In this document: positions 46,741-54,422 of the stretch, in pieces
How positions within the stretch are numbered: the stretch's first letter is position 1
Layout: the number at the start of each line of letters is the position of its first letter
From: an uncultured Holophagaceae bacterium
GTDB lineage: Bacteria; Acidobacteriota; Holophagae; Holophagales; Holophagaceae
Reading direction: 5' to 3'
Assembly: GCA_903913215.1 (NCBI GenBank)
Contig: CAIWKE010000003.1
Coordinates: 248,001-312,000, forward strand
Length of the DNA stretch: 64,000 nucleotides
Program-made: the position numbers and the translations under genes
Notes under the pieces: model-generated
Database searches by the model: none
What the model saw: only the letters and a program-made list of their open reading frames with translations
What the model was told of the DNA's origin: nothing

Positions 46741-47532
46741 CTAGCTCCGCTCGCCGAAGGGGCTGGGCTCACCAATCCCCCAGCGGGCCTCATACCAGAC
46801 CTTCTCCAGGCAAAGCCCGTGGGGCGGGGCCGTCTGGCCAGCCTTGGTGCGGTCCTTGGCTTCGAGGATGCTCGCGAGGTCGCCGGGCCGCCGCTTGCCT
46901 CGACCCACCTCCACGAGGGTGCCCGCGAGGATGCGCACCATGTGCATGAGAAAGCTGGTGCCCTCGAAGGCCAGCTCCGCCCCGCCCTCCACGGGCTGGA
47001 TGGCGATGCCGTGGATGGTGCGGATGGGCGTGGTGGCGGCGCACTCGGCGCTGCGGAAGCTGGAGAAGTCGTGGGTGCCCAGCAGGGGCCACAGGGCCTC
47101 GGCCATGGCGCCGAAGTCCAGGGGGGTGGCCTGGTGGACCTGCCAGCGGTAGGCGGATTGGAGCGGGTCTGCTGCCGGGCCGAGCCCAAGCCGGTAGACA
47201 TACCGCTTGGCGATGGCGTGCTGGCGGGGGAAGAAGCCCTCCGGGGCCACCTGCACCGCCAGCACCCGGAGGTCCTGGGGCAGGTGGGCATTCAGGGCCA
47301 TCAAGAGCCGGTAGGGTTCCCAGTCGCGGCTGGTGCGGACCAGGACGCCCTGAGCCCGGGCGTGGACGCCTGCGTCCGTGCGACCTGTGCCCTGGGGCAT
47401 GGGGGCCTCAGGATCAAAGCGCTGAAGACCATGCCAGAGCTCCCCCTGCCCTGTTCGCAGGGAACTCTGGATCTGCCAGCCATAAAAAGCAGAACCGGCA
47501 TAAGCCACCTGGAGGAAGAAAGGATGCGGCAT
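46741..47532 (-). CDS. truA: tRNA pseudouridine(38-40) synthase
   Basis: Isomerises uridines 38-40 in the anticodon arm. The N-terminal strand is FFLQVAYAGSAFYGWQIQ. The catalytic aspartate is in GTGRTDAGVHARAQ, with KRYVYRLG, DFSSFRSAEC and FLMHMVRILAGTLVEVG. The length of 263 is normal. Its stop faces that of the TonB-C gene with a one-base gap; its start is divergent from hup, some 330 bases away. Confidence 0.96.
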   Translation of the reverse strand: MPHPFFLQVAYAGSAFYGWQIQSSLRTGQGELWHGLQRFDPEAPMPQGTGRTDAGVHARAQGVLVRTSRDWEPYRLLMALNAHLPQDLRVLAVQVAPEGFFPRQHAIAKRYVYRLGLGPAADPLQSAYRWQVHQATPLDFGAMAEALWPLLGTHDFSSFRSAECAATTPIRTIHGIAIQPVEGGAELAFEGTSFLMHMVRILAGTLVEVGRGKRRPGDLASILEAKDRTKAGQTAPPHGLCLEKVWYEARWGIGEPSPFGERS

Positions 47533-47864
47533 GGGCCCATCTTATCGCGGACGCTGAACCTCCAGGGGCGTTCCACGAGGATCTGCTTGCTACATGGGAC
47601 TTATTATTGAGCATTGGGGCCAATCCCGGTGTTCCATGGGCCAAGCAGTGCCCTGGTGGCGCTGATTCCCGAATTTTAAACACATAAAACCCTTGACCAC
47701 ACTGGATCTGCGGCGTAGGTTCTGGGCAGTTTATAAGAACCAGCATCCATGGGCATCCGGGGATGCATGGTGGTTGAAGATTCAATGATTACGGACATCT
47801 TTCCCAGGGTTAGATTCCGTTTCTTACCAACCAGGGACTCAGTTCCCACTTTTTGGAGGTTCTC
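47533..47864. other. Gene-free region between truA and hup
   Basis: 332 bases without a plausible coding frame. It holds the hup promoter (47693-47721) and a ~140-base hup leader. Around 47750-47770 an imperfect GCATCC/GGATGC hairpin is possible. Nothing else is recognised. Confidence 0.6.
47693..47721 (+). promoter_or_regulatory. Candidate hup promoter
   Basis: TTGACC (47693-47698) matches the -35 box in five of six positions. After 17 bases TAGGTT gives a weak -10. It points at hup and leaves a leader of about 140 bases. Confidence 0.5.
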
Positions 47865-48161
47865 ATGAACAAGGCTGAACTGATCAGCGCCGTGGCCGCC
47901 AAGGCCGGCATCACCAAGGCCCAGGCGTCGGTGGCTCTGGAGCAGGTACTCAGCGGCATCGGCGGCGCCCTGCGGGTCGGGGACAAGGTCACCCTGGTGG
48001 GCTTCGGCACCTTCTCCGTGGCCAGCCGGGGCGCCCGGACGGGCCGCAATCCCCGCGACAACAAGCCCATCAAGATCGCCGCCAAGAAGGTCGCCAAGTT
48101 CAAGCCAGGCAAGAAGCTGGCGGATGAGGTCAACGGCAAGGGCGCCAAGAAGCGCAAGTAG
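47865..48161 (+). CDS. hup: HU-family DNA-binding protein
   Basis: Nucleoid protein of 98 residues. It begins MNKAELISAVAAKAGITKAQ, has VGFGTFSVASRGARTGRNPR (the DNA-binding arm with the RNP turn) and ends in a lysine-rich tail GKGAKKRK. The length is slightly above the usual ~90 because of this tail. ATG 47865 follows GGAGG by five bases. A GC-rich hairpin followed by TTT ends the unit. Confidence 0.96.
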   Translation: MNKAELISAVAAKAGITKAQASVALEQVLSGIGGALRVGDKVTLVGFGTFSVASRGARTGRNPRDNKPIKIAAKKVAKFKPGKKLADEVNGKGAKKRK

Positions 48162-48198
48162 ATTCAAGTCGCCGGTCTGGAACCGGAGTGCAGCAATG

Positions 48199-48224
48199 GC
48201 GGGGCCTGTGTTCACAGGCCCCGC
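48199..48224 (+). terminator. hup terminator
   Basis: GCGGGGCCTGTG, centre TT, CACAGGCCCCGC: a perfect 12-bp inverted repeat starting 38 bases after the hup stop, followed by TTTCGT. This is a strong stem with a short U-tract. Confidence 0.75.
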
Positions 48225-48420
48225 TTTCGTCAATGACTGTTTTTTGATGTTAATTGATTTTTTTTCCAGAATACAGAGCGCTGCACTGGTTGTGGCGAAT
48301 CTGGCCCGGCCTGGCGCTAAAACCCGTCCCTGCTGAAGGGAGGCCCGGTCTGGGTCGCACCTTCCACTTCTCAGGCTTGACCCCGGGACATCCGATGAAG
48401 AGGCATTCCGAGAGGCCCGC

Positions 48421-49086
48421 ATGTCCGACGAATCCGCCAGCCCCAAGAAGAGCCCCATGAAGCTCATCATCATCATCGTCGCCGCCCTGGTGGTGCTCGG
48501 TGGCGGTGGTGCGGGCGCCATGTTCTTTATGAAAAAGAAGGCCGCCGCCAAGGCCGCCGAGGAAGCCGCTCTGGCCGAAAAGGCCAAGGCCAAGGAGGGC
48601 GAGGCCCCCCATGAGGAGGCCGCTGCCGAACACCCTGGCCACGAGGATGACTCGGATGATTGCGGGGACACCGGCGAGAAGAAGGAGGAGGGCGGTGGCC
48701 ATGGAGGCGCCGCCGCCGGGGATCCCGTCATGGTTTTGACCCGCACCGTGAACCTCACGGGCCCGCGCCGCAACGCCTTCCTCCGCTGTGAGCTGAACAT
48801 CCTCTTCTGCGACAACGAGCTGGGCAAGCTGGCCTCCGGTGATAAACCCTCCCCGGAAAAGAGCCTCATCCAGTCCATCGTGCTGGGCTCAATCTCCGGC
48901 AAAACCGTGGAGGAGGCCGCGGACCCCGAGTCCCGCGAGTCTCTGCGCAAGGAGATCAAGGAGAAGCTGAACGAGCAGTTCAAGCCCCATGCCCCCAAGC
49001 CCGGCGAGAAAGAGGATCCCAAGCACAAGAAACCCAAGAAGCCCATCAAGAGCGTGCTCATCGTGGATTGGGCCATTCAGCAGTAG
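48421..49086 (+). CDS. fliL: FliL-like flagellar basal body-associated protein
   Basis: 221-residue inner-membrane protein expected beside the flagellar motor stators. Cytoplasmic start, one membrane helix (LIIIIVAALVVLGGGG), then a Lys/Glu/Ala- and His-rich linker. The periplasmic FliL domain begins RTVNLTGPRRNAFLRCELNI and ends KKPIKSVLIVDWAIQQ, with SLRKEIKEKLNEQF matching the family's central helix. The linker is longer than in most FliL. fliN follows; no other flagellar gene is in the window. Confidence 0.85.
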   Translation: MSDESASPKKSPMKLIIIIVAALVVLGGGGAGAMFFMKKKAAAKAAEEAALAEKAKAKEGEAPHEEAAAEHPGHEDDSDDCGDTGEKKEEGGGHGGAAAGDPVMVLTRTVNLTGPRRNAFLRCELNILFCDNELGKLASGDKPSPEKSLIQSIVLGSISGKTVEEAADPESRESLRKEIKEKLNEQFKPHAPKPGEKEDPKHKKPKKPIKSVLIVDWAIQQ

Positions 49087-49103
49087 CTGGCACAACCATT
49101 GCG
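49087..49103 (+). promoter_or_regulatory. Sigma-54 promoter upstream of fliN
   Basis: CTGGCACAACCATTGCG matches the -24/-12 consensus TGGCAC-N5-TTGC exactly. It begins immediately after the fliL stop codon, and start of transcription would fall near 49115, 35 bases before the fliN ATG. Sigma-54 control is common for flagellar genes. Confidence 0.8.
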
Positions 49104-49149
49104 GGGCTTTGGGCAAGGGTCCATGCTTTGACAGGACTGAGGGAGGGAC

Positions 49150-49458
49150 ATGGCTGCCAAGCGGGGAGATCGGCTCGACACCGACCGCGTGCTCAGTTTC
49201 GAGCAGGTGGTGACGGATCTCATGCCCTTCATCGACACCCCCCTCGGCCTTGAGATCCAGCTGGGCCAGGCCCGGCTGACCATCCGCGAGTTGCTGGACC
49301 TGGAGCCCGGCTCCCTGGTGGAACTCAAGAAGAGCGCCGGTGAGCCCATGGACGTGCTCTGCAAGGAGCGCATCGTCCTGCGCGGCGAGGTCACGGTGCT
49401 GGAAGACAGCCTGGGCCTGCGCGTCACGGAGATCATGGATCCCGATCGCCGCGTATAG
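49150..49458 (+). CDS. fliN: Flagellar motor switch protein FliN
   Basis: 102-residue SpoA-domain protein of the flagellar C-ring. DTPLGLEIQLGQARLTIREL, then LLDLEPGSLVELKKSAGEPMDV and ERIVLRGEVTVLEDSLGLRVTEI match the FliN/SpoA fold, including the hydrophobic patch. The length is typical of the short FliN form. It is preceded by a sigma-54 promoter. FliM is not in the window. Confidence 0.92.
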   Translation: MAAKRGDRLDTDRVLSFEQVVTDLMPFIDTPLGLEIQLGQARLTIRELLDLEPGSLVELKKSAGEPMDVLCKERIVLRGEVTVLEDSLGLRVTEIMDPDRRV

Positions 49459-49500
49459 ACGGGGTGGCTGCGCCCAACCTTATGGCATCCTGAAGGTTCC

Positions 49501-50352
49501 ATGGATGCCTCCCTCCCCAGCCCGCCGCCGGTCGCCCTTTGTTTGGGCGGCATGGATCCATCTGGAGGGGCGGGCCTGGTGCGGGACACGATCACACTCG
49601 CGGAGCTGGGCTGCCAGCCCATGACCGTGAGCCTGGCGGAGACCCTCCAGAACGGCCTGGCCTGTACCCGCATCGAGGCCCCCAGCCTCGACCCCGTGGC
49701 CCGGGTCGAATGCCTGGCCCCCCATCTGGCGGGGCGCTGGGGCCTGAAGCTGAGTCTCTGCGCCCTCGATGAAGCCGCCTTCCGGCGCCTCTGCGCCACC
49801 CTGCGCCACCTGGACCCGCCCCTCCGCATCTGGGACCCCATCCTGGCGCCCAGCGCCGGTGTGGGCCTCCATGACGGCGCGGACCTGCGCCGCATGGGCC
49901 AGGCTCTGCTGCCCATGGGGAAGTGGATTGTGAGCCCCAACCGCGGTGAAGCCGCTGCCTTCGCGGGCCTGCCCCCGGAGGCCATCCGCAGTGCCGCACC
50001 TGAAACCCTCGCAGCCCCCTGGCTGGAGGCCGGGGCGGTGGCCGTCTGGCTCAAGGGCGGCCATAGCGGCGGTACCGAGGTGCAGGACTTCTGGGTCACG
50101 AAGGACGGCGTCCTGCCCCTGGATCTGGCCGCCCGCCTGCCCGGTGAGCGGCGCGGCACGGGCTGTGTGCTGTCTGCCACCTGGCTGGGCCTGCGCCTGC
50201 AGGGCCTGAATGACCTGGACGCCGCCCGCCAGGCCGCGAGGCGCCTGCGGGCGCGCTGGGATCTGGCCTTCGCCCCAGGGCTGGCCGGACGGCCGATGTT
50301 CGGTCCCCTTTCGCAAGCCGACCCGCGCCCCACCGCTGTAGAGGCCTCATGA
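49501..50352 (+). CDS. thiD: Hydroxymethylpyrimidine/phosphomethylpyrimidine kinase (ThiD-like)
   Basis: Ribokinase-fold kinase of thiamine synthesis, 283 residues. ALCLGGMDPSGGAGLVRD is the substrate-binding opening, WDPILAPSAG and SPNRGEAAAFAG are typical, and RGTGCVLSATWLG carries the anion hole and catalytic Cys/base region. The middle is more diverged than in enterobacterial ThiD, so a related pyrimidine or pyridoxal kinase is possible. ATGA overlap with the next gene shows coupling to an unknown protein. Confidence 0.85.
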   Translation: MDASLPSPPPVALCLGGMDPSGGAGLVRDTITLAELGCQPMTVSLAETLQNGLACTRIEAPSLDPVARVECLAPHLAGRWGLKLSLCALDEAAFRRLCATLRHLDPPLRIWDPILAPSAGVGLHDGADLRRMGQALLPMGKWIVSPNRGEAAAFAGLPPEAIRSAAPETLAAPWLEAGAVAVWLKGGHSGGTEVQDFWVTKDGVLPLDLAARLPGERRGTGCVLSATWLGLRLQGLNDLDAARQAARRLRARWDLAFAPGLAGRPMFGPLSQADPRPTAVEAS

Positions 50353-51533
50353 GCGAAGGCGGACACGGTTTCCTGCTGCGTTCCAACCAGGACGCCCCCT
50401 GGGCGGGCTGGTCCGGTTCCCGCTTTCTGGAAGAAGGCCTGGCCTCGGTCCACGCGGCCCCGGGCCGCGCCCTGGCCCGCCTCATGCACCTGGCCGCGCT
50501 CTTTCCCGGTGGCTTCGCCCTCATCTGGGACCACCCACCGGCCTGGATGCAGGCCCTGCCCCTAGAGGCTCGTCAGGGCTGGTGGGAGGCCATCAGCGCC
50601 ATTCCACACCTGAGCCTGCACCTGGGCCCCGAGGTGGCCCCGCAGCTGCCTGGTGGCGCCTTCCGGGCCTGGGTGCACTGCCCGGACCTGCCCGAGGGCC
50701 CCGTGGGCGAGCTGTGGCGCCAGGGCGTCCTGGGCTGGGTGCCCCGGCCCGGTCCCACTTGGCAGCTGCCCGGCCTCGGCTCCGCTGCACCCGGCGAGGA
50801 GGTCGCGGCGGGCTGGCTCTGGGGCGAGGTCTGCCTGCCCCTGGGCGCGCTCAGCACCCTTGGCTCTGGCGAGGCCCTCATCGCGGCCATGTCCGAGGCC
50901 CAGGGGGCCGCCGAGCGCGGTCTGGCCTTACGCCTGGCCTGTGGCGCCTGGGCGGATCCGCCCTTCTCCCGGCGCGCCGTGGGCTGGCGCCTGGCGGTCA
51001 CGGGAGGCACGGAATTCCAGCGGTCCGGGGGTTCCTGGCCGACGGCCCTGGGCCAGCTTCGAGCCCTCAAAGCCCTCCTCAAGGAGCGGCTCCGCACGCC
51101 CATCCACCTGGGCGCCAGCCACGACTTCCAGATGGCCGCCCTGCTGGGCCGCCAGGCCCTGCGCGAGGGCCTGCCCTGGCGGGCCAGCCTGCCCCTGCCC
51201 CCGGCGCCGGGCTCCTTCACGCCGGGCCTGGCGGCGGACCCCCGCGATGCCGCGCCCCTGGAGGCCCGTGCCCTCCAGCCCGCGGGCTGGATGGACACCT
51301 TCGACCATCCCCCCGTGGCCCTGCTGCGAGTCCCCGCAGTGCCGCCCGAGGCGGGCGCCCAGACCCTCCTGGCCCAGATCCACCCGGCCCCGGCCCTGCG
51401 CTGGCTGCCCCCGGACCTGCCGCCGCCGGGCCCCTTCGATCCCGATCGCCAATGGGCCCCCGCAGCGGCCTATCCCTTTCCCGCGGATCCGGGCAACGGC
51501 GTCCAGCGCGGGCTCTTCGAGGGCTTCGACTGA
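50349..51533 (+). CDS. Unknown protein coupled to thiD
   Basis: 394 residues, not recognised. Very rich in Ala, Leu, Pro, Gly and Trp, with no signal peptide or membrane span. Segments such as FPGGFALIWDHPPAWM, RAWVHCPDLPEGPVGEL and RTPIHLGASHDFQMAALLG look globular. The last ~60 residues are proline-rich (LPPDLPPPGPFDPD). The start overlaps the thiD stop as ATGA, so it is expressed with it. Codon third-position GC is like its neighbours, so there is no sign of transfer. Confidence 0.7.
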   Translation: MSEGGHGFLLRSNQDAPWAGWSGSRFLEEGLASVHAAPGRALARLMHLAALFPGGFALIWDHPPAWMQALPLEARQGWWEAISAIPHLSLHLGPEVAPQLPGGAFRAWVHCPDLPEGPVGELWRQGVLGWVPRPGPTWQLPGLGSAAPGEEVAAGWLWGEVCLPLGALSTLGSGEALIAAMSEAQGAAERGLALRLACGAWADPPFSRRAVGWRLAVTGGTEFQRSGGSWPTALGQLRALKALLKERLRTPIHLGASHDFQMAALLGRQALREGLPWRASLPLPPAPGSFTPGLAADPRDAAPLEARALQPAGWMDTFDHPPVALLRVPAVPPEAGAQTLLAQIHPAPALRWLPPDLPPPGPFDPDRQWAPAAAYPFPADPGNGVQRGLFEGFD

Positions 51534-51554
51534 TACCCTGAGGCGGGAGTGATC

Positions 51555-52544
51555 ATGTCCGCTGAACACCTTGAACAGAAAGCCCGCATCCGGCTCGCTT
51601 TATTGTCCATCAGCGCCGGTGCGGTGCTGCTAGGCCTGAAGTTCTGGTCCTTCCTCCTGTCAGGTTCGGTGGCCCTGAAGTCCGATGCCATCGAGAGCAT
51701 CGTCAACGTGGTGGCTGCCATCTTCGCCCTGGGGGCCGTGATCTTCGCGGGTCAGCCTGCGGACAAGGAGCACCCCTACGGCCACGGCAAGATCGAGCAC
51801 TTCAGCGCCGCCTTCGAAGGGGGCCTCATCTCCCTGGCAGCCGTGTTCATCCTGTGGGAGGCCGCCAAGGGCTTCTACTACGGTGTCGAATACAAGCAGC
51901 TGGGCCTGGGCCTGGCTGTGAACCTGGTGGCGGGCGGCCTCAATGGCGTGCTGGGCTGGTTCATGCTCCGCCAGGGTCGCAAGACCCGCTCCCGTGCCCT
52001 GGAGGCTGACGGCCACCACATCCTCTCGGACTTCTGGACCACCGTGGGCATCGGCGCCGGACTGATCGCCGTGAAGCTCACGGGCCTCCGTTGGCTGGAT
52101 CCCCTCATGGCTGTGACTGTGGGCCTGCTGCTGGCCCGCACGGGCTTCAAGCTGGTGAAGGAGTCCTCCCAGGCCCTGCTGGACATGGAGGACCCGGACA
52201 CCCTGGAGAAGGTGCTGGCCACCATGAACCAGGTGCGCCCCTGGGACATCCTGGCCCTCCATGAGATGCGCACCTTCCGCTCTGGGCGCTACACCCACGT
52301 GGACGTCCACATGGTGGTGCCCGAGTACTACCCCGTGCGCCAGGCCCACGACCTCTGCGAAGCCTTCGGCCTCGCCACCCTGAAGGCCGCCAGCATTGAG
52401 GGCGAGGTGCACACCCACGTGGATCCCTGCGCCCGCCTCTACTGCGACCGCTGCCCCGCCGATTGCTGCCTCATCCGCAAAGCCCCCAAGACCGCCGATG
52501 CCACCTTCACCCTCGAAGATGCCACAGCACTTGGGCCGACCTGA
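51555..52544 (+). CDS. Cation diffusion facilitator (FieF/CzcD family) with Cys-rich C-terminus
   Basis: Proton-coupled metal exporter of 329 residues with about six membrane helices. The transport-site motifs are SDAIES (helix 2) and ADGHHILSD (helix 5, HxxxD). A cytoplasmic C-terminal domain follows (LHEMRTFRSGRYTHVDVHMVV). The end is unusual: HTHVDPCARLYCDRCPADCCL, five Cys plus His in ~20 residues, suggesting an added metal-binding site. ATG 51555 follows GGGAG by five bases. The substrate (Fe, Zn, Mn) cannot be read from sequence by eye. Confidence 0.9.
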   Translation: MSAEHLEQKARIRLALLSISAGAVLLGLKFWSFLLSGSVALKSDAIESIVNVVAAIFALGAVIFAGQPADKEHPYGHGKIEHFSAAFEGGLISLAAVFILWEAAKGFYYGVEYKQLGLGLAVNLVAGGLNGVLGWFMLRQGRKTRSRALEADGHHILSDFWTTVGIGAGLIAVKLTGLRWLDPLMAVTVGLLLARTGFKLVKESSQALLDMEDPDTLEKVLATMNQVRPWDILALHEMRTFRSGRYTHVDVHMVVPEYYPVRQAHDLCEAFGLATLKAASIEGEVHTHVDPCARLYCDRCPADCCLIRKAPKTADATFTLEDATALGPT

Positions 52545-52578
52545 ATCCACGACTGATCCAACTCTGAGAAAATGTATT

Positions 52579-52650
52579 TAACCGCAGAGGACGCAGAGAG
52601 CGCAGAGAAAGGCCTTCTCTCCTCTGTGCTCTCTGCGTCCTCTGCGGTTA
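52579..52650. repeat. Family B hairpin (nonamer-periodic arms)
   Basis: Left arm from TAACC with CGCAGAGGA, CGCAGAGAG, CGCAGAGAA; the right arm reads back through TGTGCTCTCTGCG and TCCTCTGCGGTTA to 52650. It lies between the convergent cation-efflux and dus genes. It is followed by TCTCTTTTGATTTT on the + strand. Confidence 0.88.
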
Positions 52651-52681
52651 TCTCTTTTGATTTTATGGTTCCTGTTTTTTT

Positions 52682-52711
52682 GAGTCTTCGAGTCTTCGTG
52701 GTGGATCAGTT
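52682..52711. repeat. Single family A arm next to the family B hairpin
   Basis: TGAGTCTTCGAGTCTTCG, then TGGTGGATCAG is the reverse complement of the left arm at 35701-35722 (CTGATCCACCACGAAGAC). Only one arm is present, so here a family A element is half lost or was acquired as a half. It overlaps the last codons of dus. Confidence 0.7.
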
Positions 52712-53695
52712 CGCTTTTGAATCAACCAGCCGCAGCGCATCGATGGCAACCATGAGGGCCTGGGCGTCGCTGGCAGCGTGAAGGTTCTGGCGGAAGCCGT
52801 GGCCGCCGGGGACACCCTTGGTAAACCAGGCGCCGATCTTCTTGATCTTGTGCAGGGCCTCGCGGGGCTCCAGGAGATCCAGGAGGATCTGGAAGAGGCG
52901 CAGGGTGGCGTCGATGCGCATCTCCGTGGTCACCACCAGACCCGGCTCCAGCACCTGCCGGAAGAGGAAGGGGTTGTAGAGGGCGCCCCGACCGATCATC
53001 ACCGCGGCGCAGCCGGTCTCCGCCACCATGCGGTGGGCGTCCTCGGCCGTCACCACGTCGCCGTTGCCGATGATGGGGAAGCTCGTGCCCGCCTCCACGG
53101 CCCGGGCGATGATGCTCCAGTCCGCGTGGCCCTCGTACTGCTGCACGCGCGTGCGGGGGTGTATGGCCAGGGCCTGCACGCCCGCCTGCTCGAACATGCG
53201 CAGGAAGTCCAGGAACTCGCCGCGGTCCTTTTGCGAGCTGTCCCAGCCCGCGCGCATCTTCACGGTGACGGGGACCTTGACGGCCTTGACCATGCCCGTC
53301 ACGCAGCGTTCCGCCAAGCGGATGTCCCGCAGCAGAGCCGAACCCGCGCCCCCCTTGGTGACGTTGCTGGCGGGGCAGCCCATGTTCAGATCCACCATGT
53401 CCGCGCCTGCAGCCTCGCATAGCACCGCGCTCTCGGCCAGGGCTTCGGGTCGGCCACCGGAGACCTGCATGGCCAGCGGCCGCTCGCCGGTGGCGGCCAT
53501 CATCTTCTCCGCCTTCACCGCGTGGCGGATCAGCGCCTCGCTGCTGATCATCTCCGAGACGGTAAGGCCCACCCCGCCCACTTCCCGGATGAACTTGCGG
53601 AAGGGCTGATCCGTAATTTCATGCAGCGGCGCCATCACGAGGCGGTTGGACACCTCGACGTCGCGGATCAGGAAGGGGGTGTGGAAGAAGGTCAC
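52706..53695 (-). CDS. dus: tRNA-dihydrouridine synthase (DusB type)
   Basis: FMN-dependent reduction of tRNA uridines, 329 residues. The barrel opens FLIRDVEVSNRLVMAPLHEI; the catalytic Cys is in DLNMGCPASNVTKGGAGSAL; KMRAGWDSS, IHPRTRVQQYEGHADW and IGNGDVVTAEDA are all family motifs, as is MIGRGALYNPFLF. Its 3' end runs close to a repeat arm, so the last few codons may have been altered by the insertion. Confidence 0.95.
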   Translation of the reverse strand: MTFFHTPFLIRDVEVSNRLVMAPLHEITDQPFRKFIREVGGVGLTVSEMISSEALIRHAVKAEKMMAATGERPLAMQVSGGRPEALAESAVLCEAAGADMVDLNMGCPASNVTKGGAGSALLRDIRLAERCVTGMVKAVKVPVTVKMRAGWDSSQKDRGEFLDFLRMFEQAGVQALAIHPRTRVQQYEGHADWSIIARAVEAGTSFPIIGNGDVVTAEDAHRMVAETGCAAVMIGRGALYNPFLFRQVLEPGLVVTTEMRIDATLRLFQILLDLLEPREALHKIKKIGAWFTKGVPGGHGFRQNLHAASDAQALMVAIDALRLVDSKAN

Positions 53696-53733
53696 GGAGC
53701 GGCTCGCTTGCGACCCATCAGTTTAGCCCTGCC

Positions 53734-53760
53734 CAGGATTTGGCCGAAGGCCAAATCCTG
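53734..53760. repeat. Perfect 12-bp hairpin with GAA triloop
   Basis: CAGGATTTGGCC, loop GAA, GGCCAAATCCTG, without mismatch, 14 bases past the mgsA stop and 38 bases before the dus start (both read leftward). No U-tract follows. It may mark the mgsA transcript end. Confidence 0.7.
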
Positions 53761-53774
53761 AGGGAATGGAAAGG

Positions 53775-54233
53775 TCAGGCGGGGGTGCGGTTCCGATACA
53801 GCTCGTAATCCGGCAGCAGCCGCTCGTAGGTCTCGTTCATGAGCGGGCTGGAGATGAGAAAGTCCGCCGAGGCCCAGTTGCAGGCCACGGGAATGTTCCA
53901 CACGGCCGCAAGGCGCAGGAGGGCCTTCACGTCCGGGTCGTGGGGCGCGGGCTCCAGGGGATCCCAGAAGAAGATCATGAAGTCGATCTCCCCCTCGGCG
54001 ATCTTGGCGCCGATCTGCAGATCCCCGCCCAGGGGGCCGCTCTGGAACTTGGTCACCGGAAAGCCCAGCAGCTCCTCCACCAAGCGCCCCGTGGTGCCCG
54101 TGGCGTAGAGGTCATGGCCGCCCAGCAGACCCTTGTTGAACTCGATCCACTCGAGCAGATCCCGCTTCTTGTGGTCATGGGCCACCAGGGCGATCTTCTT
54201 TCGCGGTTGCATGGTGAGGGAGGGTCGCGTCAT
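53775..54233 (-). CDS. mgsA: Methylglyoxal synthase
   Basis: Converts dihydroxyacetone phosphate to methylglyoxal, an overflow bypass of glycolysis. [45 protein letters not shown] and [20 protein letters not shown] are close to the family consensus, with the catalytic Asp in GGDLQIG. 152 residues from ATG 54233; an ATG at 54212 ([13 protein letters not shown]) is equally plausible, since neither has a ribosome site. It lies between rho and dus with hairpins on both sides. Confidence 0.95.
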   Translation of the reverse strand: MTRPSLTMQPRKKIALVAHDHKKRDLLEWIEFNKGLLGGHDLYATGTTGRLVEELLGFPVTKFQSGPLGGDLQIGAKIAEGEIDFMIFFWDPLEPAPHDPDVKALLRLAAVWNIPVACNWASADFLISSPLMNETYERLLPDYELYRNRTPA

Positions 54234-54273
54234 GGCGGTAGTTTAGGAGGAGTTTGTGAATTTGGTGTGCGCT

Positions 54274-54306
54274 CTGCAGGTTTCGGCCTGCGGCCGAAAT
54301 CTGCAG
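54274..54306. repeat. 15-bp hairpin with TGC triloop
   Basis: 54274-54288 and 54292-54306 pair over 15 positions with one G-T wobble around TGC; the core is GGTTTCGGCC and GGCCGAAATC. It lies in the rho-mgsA gap. Confidence 0.7.
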
Positions 54307-54361
54307 GGAGGAAAGCCTGGGCGGGAACTTCAAGCTGAGTTGGCCATTCCGTAGTGAGTAA

Positions 54362-54379
54362 GAGGGCTTAACAGCCCTC
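54362..54379. repeat. 7-bp hairpin in the rho 3' region
   Basis: GAGGGCT, loop TAAC, AGCCCTC. On the rho strand it is followed by TTACTC. It sits between the two triloop hairpins and could help end the rho message. Confidence 0.5.
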
Positions 54380-54391
54380 CTTCTATCCACA

Positions 54392-54418
54392 TCAGAATTC
54401 GGCGCAGCCGAATTCTGA
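54392..54418. repeat. Perfect 12-bp hairpin with GCA triloop after rho
   Basis: TCAGAATTCGGC, loop GCA, GCCGAATTCTGA, without mismatch, four bases past the rho stop. Architecture as at 53734-53760 and 39044-39070, but unrelated sequence. Confidence 0.75.
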
Positions 54419-54422
54419 GCAG

